This document shows, in pieces, positions 58,811 through 64,000 of a DNA stretch of 64,000 bases. Where the stretch lies: assembly GCF_020405205.1 (NCBI RefSeq), contig NZ_CP084469.1, positions 310,001 through 374,000 of the forward strand, in the 5' to 3' direction. This DNA comes from Natrinema salinisoli (GTDB taxonomy: Archaea > Halobacteriota > Halobacteria > Halobacteriales > Natrialbaceae). The notes under the pieces are model-generated. The model worked only from the letters and a program-made list of their open reading frames with translations. It was not told the DNA's origin and ran no database searches. A program made the position numbers and the translations under genes. Within the stretch, counting starts at the first letter, position 1; each line of letters starts with the position of its first letter.

Positions 58811-61687
58811 TTACTCTGGGAGCAACATCACGACGGAGGTCGTGTTGTGATAGCCGCTCATCTGTCCGCGTTCCATGCAGAGTTCGCCGTAGGTCTCGAA
58901 CCCGCTGAAGGGAACTCCCAGTTCCTCGTCCATCGCGTTCACTGCCTCGTCGAAGTTCTCTCCGAGGATGATCGAACGACACGCACAGTCGTAAATGAAG
59001 CTGCCGGCGACGTTGCCGGGTGCGTCCTGAATCGCCGCAGTGGCCGTATCGCGTGCGGAGACGATCTGCTCGTCCGCAGGGCTGTGCATCACGCGCACCA
59101 CCGTCCCTTCGGGAACGCCGACGGGGAAGTCGAGCGGCCCCTCCTTCGAGAGCCGTAGCCCGGGCCAGCGGATCTTGTACCCGTCACTGATCGCCCCGTG
59201 ACCTTCCTCGATTCCGAACTCGAACTCCGTCAGGAGCCCGAGCAGTTCCATGCTCTCGTTCTCGACGGCATCGAAGTCGACCTGCCGGTCCGTTCCGGCG
59301 AGGTACGACTCGACCGCCTCGCGCCACGCCTCGAACGCCGGCTTCCCGTCGATCTCGAGAACCGTTCCGCCCTCGGCCTTCGTCACCGTCATCGGCTCGG
59401 AGATGGGTGAGTGACCGTGATCGACCGTAATCGTCACGGGTTCTTTCGAGGCCATGAGGCCGATGACGACCGAATCGCTCGCGATGGTGTCGTCGTGGAA
59501 GACGTGCGTCGCCTCCATCGCGAGGTCGTCACCCGCGGAGCCGCCGGCGAAGCTGACATCGTGGCCGAGGTTCCGCTGCGTGACGACCGCGATCTGGTCG
59601 CTGATCCCGGCCAAACCATCGTGGAGGTTGATCGCCGAGAGGTGCGGGTACCCCTCGACCGAGGCGGGAAGCGTTTCGACCGCTTCGTTCACCGCACCCG
59701 CGACCCCATCGGAGAGATCGGTGCCGAGTCCCGTGAAGAACTTGATCGTGTCACTGGCGACGAGCGAAACCGTCACGGTTCCGTCTGACACCGCCTTCTC
59801 GGTAAATTCGCCCGACGACGACGCCCCGATCAACTTCGCGTCCGATCCGATGACGTCGCGAATCCCCTCGAGAACGTCCGCGTACTCGTACTCGGGCGAA
59901 CAGAAGACCTGACAGAAGTCGACGCGGTCGGTACCCAAGTCGTCGAATGCCATCGTCGCTGCTCGACGCCCCGTGTCGAAACTATCGTCACCCGTCGCCA
60001 TCCCGGTCTGGAACTTCGTCGGCAGTCCGGCGGTCTCGGTCGTGTTCCCGAACGTGAACTCCTCGGAGCCGGCCGTCTCCGGCGAACTCGAGGTCGTCTC
60101 GGAGCGGGACGACGTTTCGGGTGTCGCTTCGGTCGTCGACGATGCCGAAGCGACGTCACCACCGGCTGTCGACGCCTGTCCCTCGGATGGAGAACCGGCG
60201 GCGAGTTCGGTCGGTGACTGCCGATCCATCGCCGGCACGTCCTGGCGCGCTTTGTACATGTCGAGAGTGTCACTGAGCCAGTTCGCGTTTTCGGCGAGCT
60301 GTTTGGTGCTGTCGGAGACGTCCGTGAGCGCGGCCGTCTGTTCTTCTGCGGAGGCGGTGACGTCTTCCGCCAGGTCTGAGGTCTGATCGCTGATCGTCGC
60401 CGTCTCCTCGACGAGCGCGACCACCTGCTGTGTCGACTTCGCCTGTTCGTCCGCGGCCATGTGCATCTCCTGGACGCCGTGGTTGGTTTCCTCGGCGTAC
60501 TCCGCGATTTCCCCGAGTGCCTCGAGCGCGTTTTCGACCGAATCGGTGTGTTCCGCGACGCGATCTTCGGTCTCTCGAACGGTGTTCGTCGCGACCTCGG
60601 TCTGTTCGTGAATGTCCTCGATACGCTTCTCGATGTTTTCGGCGGCGTCCTTGCTCTTCGCAGCGAGCTCCTTGACTTCGGTCGCGACCGCGGCGAACCC
60701 TTCGCCGGAGCCGTCGCCATCGCTGCGAGTCGCCTCGATGTTGGCGTTCAACGCCAGCATGTTCGTCTCGCGGGCGACTTCGCTGATGAACTCGACCAGT
60801 TCGTCGATCGCCTCCATCTCCGTTTGCAGCGTCTCGATCGCTTCGACCGCCTCCGCCGACCCATCCTCCATCTCGTTCAACCCGTCGATCGCCGTTTTCG
60901 CTGCCTTCTGTCCCTGCCGACCGACTTCCGTCGTCCGTTCGGACAGCGTCGCGACCTCGTCGGAGAGACTGGCGATCTCCTCGATACTCGAGGAGAGGTT
61001 CTCCATCTCGCCGTTGACCGACTGCAGGCGCTCGGACTGGACCGTCGCACCCTCCGCGATCTCCTGAATCGTCGCGCTGATCTCGTCGCTCGCTTCGCTG
61101 ACTTCTTCGGTTCCGGACATCACTTCGTTGCTCGAGGAGACGACGAGCGCGATGAAGTCCTTGAGGTGACGCATCGTCCCTTCGAGTTCGTCCATCATCT
61201 CGTTGAAGTCGTCCGCGACGTCTATCGGAGATTCCTCGTCCGAATCGATCCGATGCGTGAGCTGGCCGGCAGCACACAGCTGCATCGCGTCCTGTAACTC
61301 TTCGGTCTGGGACTCGATGCGTTCGTTTCGGTGCCGAGTGTCCTCGAGCTCCGACTCGAGTTCGTCGAGTTGCGTTCGGAGCTGCCGGTTCTCCGTGACG
61401 CGCTTTTCGAAGGCAGTGTCCAGTTCCCGAATCCCGCCGTCAGTGACGGCCGGATCGGGTTCGTCGGTCACCGCTTCGACGCTCGAAACGACGTCCTCGT
61501 GCTCGCTATCGACACGGCGACCGAGGACAGTTCCCGTCCCGCCGACCACTATCGCACCAGCGAGTAGTCCGAGAACGCCACCGAAATGTCCGGCCGCCGC
61601 CATGACAACTGCCGCAACAAAGAGAGCCGCACCGAACTGTACAGTGTAGTTCGGTCCCCCTGTCTCCGTCTGCAAACCATCGTCCAT
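58811..61687 (-). CDS. Chemoreceptor-like protein with C-terminal FIST sensor
   Basis: 958 residues. Two N-terminal membrane helices (FGAALFVAAVVMAAAGHFG; GLLAGAIVVGGTGTVLG) with almost no outside loop, a coiled HAMP-like stretch (~70-165), then the methyl-accepting signalling hairpin (tip ARETNMLALNANIEATRSDG, later VKELAAKSKDAAENIEKR). A Ser/Thr-rich linker leads to FIST-N and FIST-C domains (~556-958; DFCQVFCSPEYEYADVLEGI; GELCMERGQMSGYHNTT). FIST binds small molecules such as amino acids. Here sensing would be cytosolic and downstream of the signalling tip, an uncommon order. Start ATG 61687. Confidence 0.9.
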   Translation of the reverse strand: MDDGLQTETGGPNYTVQFGAALFVAAVVMAAAGHFGGVLGLLAGAIVVGGTGTVLGRRVDSEHEDVVSSVEAVTDEPDPAVTDGGIRELDTAFEKRVTENRQLRTQLDELESELEDTRHRNERIESQTEELQDAMQLCAAGQLTHRIDSDEESPIDVADDFNEMMDELEGTMRHLKDFIALVVSSSNEVMSGTEEVSEASDEISATIQEIAEGATVQSERLQSVNGEMENLSSSIEEIASLSDEVATLSERTTEVGRQGQKAAKTAIDGLNEMEDGSAEAVEAIETLQTEMEAIDELVEFISEVARETNMLALNANIEATRSDGDGSGEGFAAVATEVKELAAKSKDAAENIEKRIEDIHEQTEVATNTVRETEDRVAEHTDSVENALEALGEIAEYAEETNHGVQEMHMAADEQAKSTQQVVALVEETATISDQTSDLAEDVTASAEEQTAALTDVSDSTKQLAENANWLSDTLDMYKARQDVPAMDRQSPTELAAGSPSEGQASTAGGDVASASSTTEATPETSSRSETTSSSPETAGSEEFTFGNTTETAGLPTKFQTGMATGDDSFDTGRRAATMAFDDLGTDRVDFCQVFCSPEYEYADVLEGIRDVIGSDAKLIGASSSGEFTEKAVSDGTVTVSLVASDTIKFFTGLGTDLSDGVAGAVNEAVETLPASVEGYPHLSAINLHDGLAGISDQIAVVTQRNLGHDVSFAGGSAGDDLAMEATHVFHDDTIASDSVVIGLMASKEPVTITVDHGHSPISEPMTVTKAEGGTVLEIDGKPAFEAWREAVESYLAGTDRQVDFDAVENESMELLGLLTEFEFGIEEGHGAISDGYKIRWPGLRLSKEGPLDFPVGVPEGTVVRVMHSPADEQIVSARDTATAAIQDAPGNVAGSFIYDCACRSIILGENFDEAVNAMDEELGVPFSGFETYGELCMERGQMSGYHNTTSVVMLLPE

Positions 61688-61906
61688 AGGAGACAAACGA
61701 AGAGAATGAGGTAAGAACTTGTCGGCCAAATTTAATGTATGTCAAACACACACAGTGTTTGTTACTGGTACTTTTGAACGGAAGAGAACGGTAGAGCAGT
61801 TTTACCGGCCGAACATATCAGTTACGCATATTATCTGTCGGGTAGAGAGCTACGCCTGCAGTCGGTCGAACCGACAGATTCGATCGAGCGGTTTCGAGTC
61901 GAGCGC

Positions 61907-62164
61907 TCAGCGCTCGAGACCGCCCCGCTCGTTGACCTCGAGAATGAACTTCACGTTGCGGACGATTTCTTCGGGAGAGGTTTCCTCACGGTCGTCGTAG
62001 AGGTCGCTGGTCCGGTACAGGATGTTCGCGAGCTGTTTGCTCTCGCTGGTCTCGCCGCGAACGTCGTCGGCGATCTCGCGGAGGCGTTCGACGCGTTCGG
62101 GATCGGGCTCGAAGCCGTCATCCGAGTCGGTGCCAGCCTCCTCGTCGTCACCGCTCGAGCTCAT
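61907..62164 (-). CDS. Small conserved acidic protein coupled to apbC
   Basis: 85 residues: a disordered acidic N-terminus, then helices (PERVERLREIADDVRGET; NILYRTSDLYDDREETSPEE). Not recognised beyond looking like a conserved haloarchaeal protein. Its ATG overlaps the apbC stop (ATGA), so it is co-translated and may assist FeS-cluster transfer. That role is inferred from position only. Confidence 0.72.
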   Translation of the reverse strand: MSSSGDDEEAGTDSDDGFEPDPERVERLREIADDVRGETSESKQLANILYRTSDLYDDREETSPEEIVRNVKFILEVNERGGLER

Positions 62165-63237
62165 CGGTCGGGAGAAGCGGCCTCACTGCGTCGGCTCTGA
62201 GAGATTCCCTGTCGGTGGACGATCCCGGTGTTGTTGGCGACGTTCTCGGTGATGGTCCGAAGTGCGTCGCTCGTGTCGTCCCCGTCTTTCAGGACCGTCG
62301 GCTTCCCGCCGTCACCGCCCTCGCGGACGGCCGGGTCGAGCGGGATCGAGCCGAGGAAGGGGAGTTCGTGTTCCTCGGCGAAGGATTCGCCGCCGCCGGA
62401 GCCGAAGATATCGTGCTCGCCGCCGCAGTCCGGACAGGCGAACGTCGACATGTTCTCGGCGATCCCCAGGACGACCGTGTCGTGTTTGGCGAACATCTCG
62501 AGGCCTTTGCGGGCGTCGTCTAGCGCGACGTCCTGCGGGGTCGTGACGATGACCGCGCCGGTGACGGGCATGGTCTGGAGCATCGTCAGCTGGGTGTCGC
62601 CGGTTCCCGGCGGGAGGTCGACGACGAGGTAATCGAGGTGACCCCACTCGACGTCCTCAGTTAGCTGTGTGATGACCTTGTGGACCATCGGACCGCGCCA
62701 GATGACCGGGTCGTCCTCGCCGGTGAGGAAGGCCATGCTCATCAGCTTCACGCCGTACTTCTCGGGCGGCACGAGGGTCTCGTCTTCGGTGGCCATCGGC
62801 GGCTCGTCGGCGTCGACCATCCGCGGGACGTTCGGCCCGTAGACGTCGGCGTCGAAGAGGCCGACGCGGGCACCCAGCTGCGAGAGCCCGGCGGCGAGGT
62901 TGACCGCGACGGTCGACTTGCCAACCCCGCCCTTTCCGGAGGCGACGGCGATGACGTTCTTGACGTTCGGCAGTACCTGTTCCTCGCTGGTGAGATCGTC
63001 GCGATCGGGAACGCTCGCGGTCAGGTCCGGCTCGAGGCCCTCGGCGGTGAGTACCTCGCGCACCTCGGCGGCGATGTCGCTCTCGCTCGGTGAATAGGGA
63101 GCACCGAGTGCGAGATCGATATCGACCTCGTCGCCGTCGACGGTGATGTCGTTGACGAGTCCGAGCGAAACGATGTCGTCGCCGAGTTCCGGATCCTCGA
63201 CCGCCCGAAGGCGGTCGCGAACGGCGGCTTCGTCCAT
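62161..63237 (-). CDS. apbC: FeS-cluster carrier ApbC/Mrp (NBP35 family P-loop ATPase)
   Basis: 358 residues. N-terminal MIP18/DUF59 domain (~1-85; DIVSLGLVNDITVDGDEVD), then a deviant Walker A ASGKGGVGKSTVAVNLA, LFDADVYGPNVPRM, VVDLPPGTGDTQL and FACPDCGGEHDIFG whose Cys pair would hold the bridging 4Fe-4S cluster in a dimer. Delivers FeS clusters to apo-enzymes in the cytosol. First gene of a two-gene operon. ATG 63237. Confidence 0.95.
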   Translation of the reverse strand: MDEAAVRDRLRAVEDPELGDDIVSLGLVNDITVDGDEVDIDLALGAPYSPSESDIAAEVREVLTAEGLEPDLTASVPDRDDLTSEEQVLPNVKNVIAVASGKGGVGKSTVAVNLAAGLSQLGARVGLFDADVYGPNVPRMVDADEPPMATEDETLVPPEKYGVKLMSMAFLTGEDDPVIWRGPMVHKVITQLTEDVEWGHLDYLVVDLPPGTGDTQLTMLQTMPVTGAVIVTTPQDVALDDARKGLEMFAKHDTVVLGIAENMSTFACPDCGGEHDIFGSGGGESFAEEHELPFLGSIPLDPAVREGGDGGKPTVLKDGDDTSDALRTITENVANNTGIVHRQGISQSRRSEAASPDR

Positions 63238-63303
63238 GTCACTAGGTACTTGCCAGCGTCGAAAAGGGTTGTGTTCGCGTGTAGAGGCACAGTCGGCCGC
63301 TCG

Positions 63304-63627
63304 CTACCCGTTGAAATCGAACCGCGGCCCCCCGTACGTCGGCGGATCTGGATCGAGTTCGACGCCCTGCTCGTACCGCACGAAATTCAGATAGAAGGGG
63401 CGGCCACAGCCCTCGGTGGACTCCCCCTCGAGGTCGGTGACGGTGCCGTCCTCGCCGCAGAGGAATTCGATCCCGTCGGCCGATTCGCGGTCGGGATCGT
63501 CCGGGCTCGCGTAGTCCCAGCCCGGTTGCGCGACCTTCGTGACCGACCGGTCCGCCAGATCCGGCGGCCGCTCGAGGCTGACCACGGCGTTGCAGTGGGG
63601 ACAGGTGTATCGGACGGTGACGGTCAT
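63304..63627 (-). CDS. Zinc-ribbon-like conserved protein
   Basis: 107 residues. CPHCNAVV at the N-terminus and FLCGEDGTV..EGCGRPFYL later give a four-Cys metal site. The rest is acidic and short on helices; NFVRYEQGVELDP near the end. Family not recognised. ATG 63627. Lies 66 bp upstream of apbC on the same strand and may share its transcript. Confidence 0.72.
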   Translation of the reverse strand: MTVTVRYTCPHCNAVVSLERPPDLADRSVTKVAQPGWDYASPDDPDRESADGIEFLCGEDGTVTDLEGESTEGCGRPFYLNFVRYEQGVELDPDPPTYGGPRFDFNG

Positions 63628-63741
63628 CGGCGGGTCTAGGGGGCTCGCGGACGTAAGCCTGCGGGCACCGGTCGGAATTTCGGCCGCTCGATCACCGAAT
63701 CGGTCCGAACGGGTTATCCGACAGCGTGCCGACAGACGTTT

Positions 63742-64000
63742 ATGACCGAGTTCGATCCCGAGAAGTTCGAGGAGAAGTACGTCTATTACTTCGAGGAACT
63801 CGAGGAGGCATACTCCGCGGCCTACCAGCAGCTACACGGCCAGTACGATTCGGCGGTGCTCCGCGCCATCGACCGACAGGTACTGAGCGAGAGCGAGCCG
63901 TTCTACGAAGGAGACGGCGAGTTCCGGGTCGAACTCCCCGAGAACCCGAGAGAACGAGCGGGAGCGGCGGCCGAGCACGAACAGTTCGAGGCCGTCCTCG
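63742..64000 (+). CDS. DUF5783-like conserved haloarchaeal protein, 3' cut by window
   Basis: 86 codons visible from ATG 63742. The opening TEFDPEKFEEKYVYYFEELE and YSAAYQQLHGQYDSAVLRAI resemble the DUF5783 family of unknown function. The next part (EPFYEGDGEFRVELPENP) is still in frame at the window edge. The third-codon-position pattern is strongly GC, as in real genes here. Confidence 0.75.
   Translation, partial: MTEFDPEKFEEKYVYYFEELEEAYSAAYQQLHGQYDSAVLRAIDRQVLSESEPFYEGDGEFRVELPENPRERAGAAAEHEQFEAVL

Overview
The window is a GC-rich, densely packed piece of a haloarchaeal chromosome. The proteins are strongly acidic, several genes start leaderless just downstream of a TATA box, and the families present (HalX response regulator, HTH-10 regulator, GTP cyclohydrolase III, methylaspartate cycle) point to Halobacteria. 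A member of the Natrialbaceae is my inference, not something the sequence proves.

Layout. 0-9.5 kb: 3' end of katG, a protein built from five-residue acidic repeats, an AlkA-type glycosylase, an orphan SdhA/NadB-type flavoprotein, and a Zn/Cd-type P1B ATPase downstream of a cysteine-rich HTH-10 regulator, with a perfect inverted repeat at the ATPase TATA box. 9.7-10.4 kb: a conserved leader with a small ORF overlapping a 54-residue zinc-ribbon gene; the whole arrangement recurs at 46.3-46.6 kb. 10.4-18 kb: fatty-acid genes (two acyl-CoA dehydrogenases, a dehydrogenase-hydratase fusion) around a HalX regulator and a histidine kinase. 18-35.5 kb: mostly core genes, including NikR, a creatininase-family protein (possible ArfB), channel-like membrane proteins, a 1167-residue multi-PAS kinase, an acyl-CoA synthetase/enoyl-CoA hydratase pair, UspA and secreted or membrane proteins.

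35.5-39.6 kb is an accessory island ending at tRNA-Thr(TGT). It holds a GC-rich foldable segment, tRNA T-arm-like scars, a response-regulator stump, an AT-rich promoter, an unrecognised three-gene cassette (Tat-exported propeller-like protein, alanine-rich-tail protein, internally duplicated protein) and a junction of two broken genes. No integrase is visible. 39.6-48 kb: GNAT, pgk, a CBS protein, arfA, a sensor kinase whose receiver phospho-acceptor position is Glu, and what looks like a restriction-modification remnant.

48.2-54.9 kb is a complete methylaspartate-cycle cluster: mct diverging from mamA-mamB-mal-mch-citE. It would let acetyl-CoA from the beta-oxidation genes be assimilated through glutamate, methylaspartate, mesaconyl-CoA and methylmalyl-CoA. 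A phasin-like coiled-coil protein lies 3 kb away at 57.5-58.5 kb, suggestive of PHA storage. 55-64 kb: a foldable RNA-like element, tRNA-Ser(TGA) with a downstream array of tRNA-3'-end-derived palindromic units, a family-4-like uracil-DNA glycosylase, a chemoreceptor-like protein with a C-terminal FIST sensor, ApbC/Mrp and small conserved proteins.

No CRISPR array, rRNA, transposase or replication origin was seen. All functional calls rest on motif and family recognition by eye; no database search was run.
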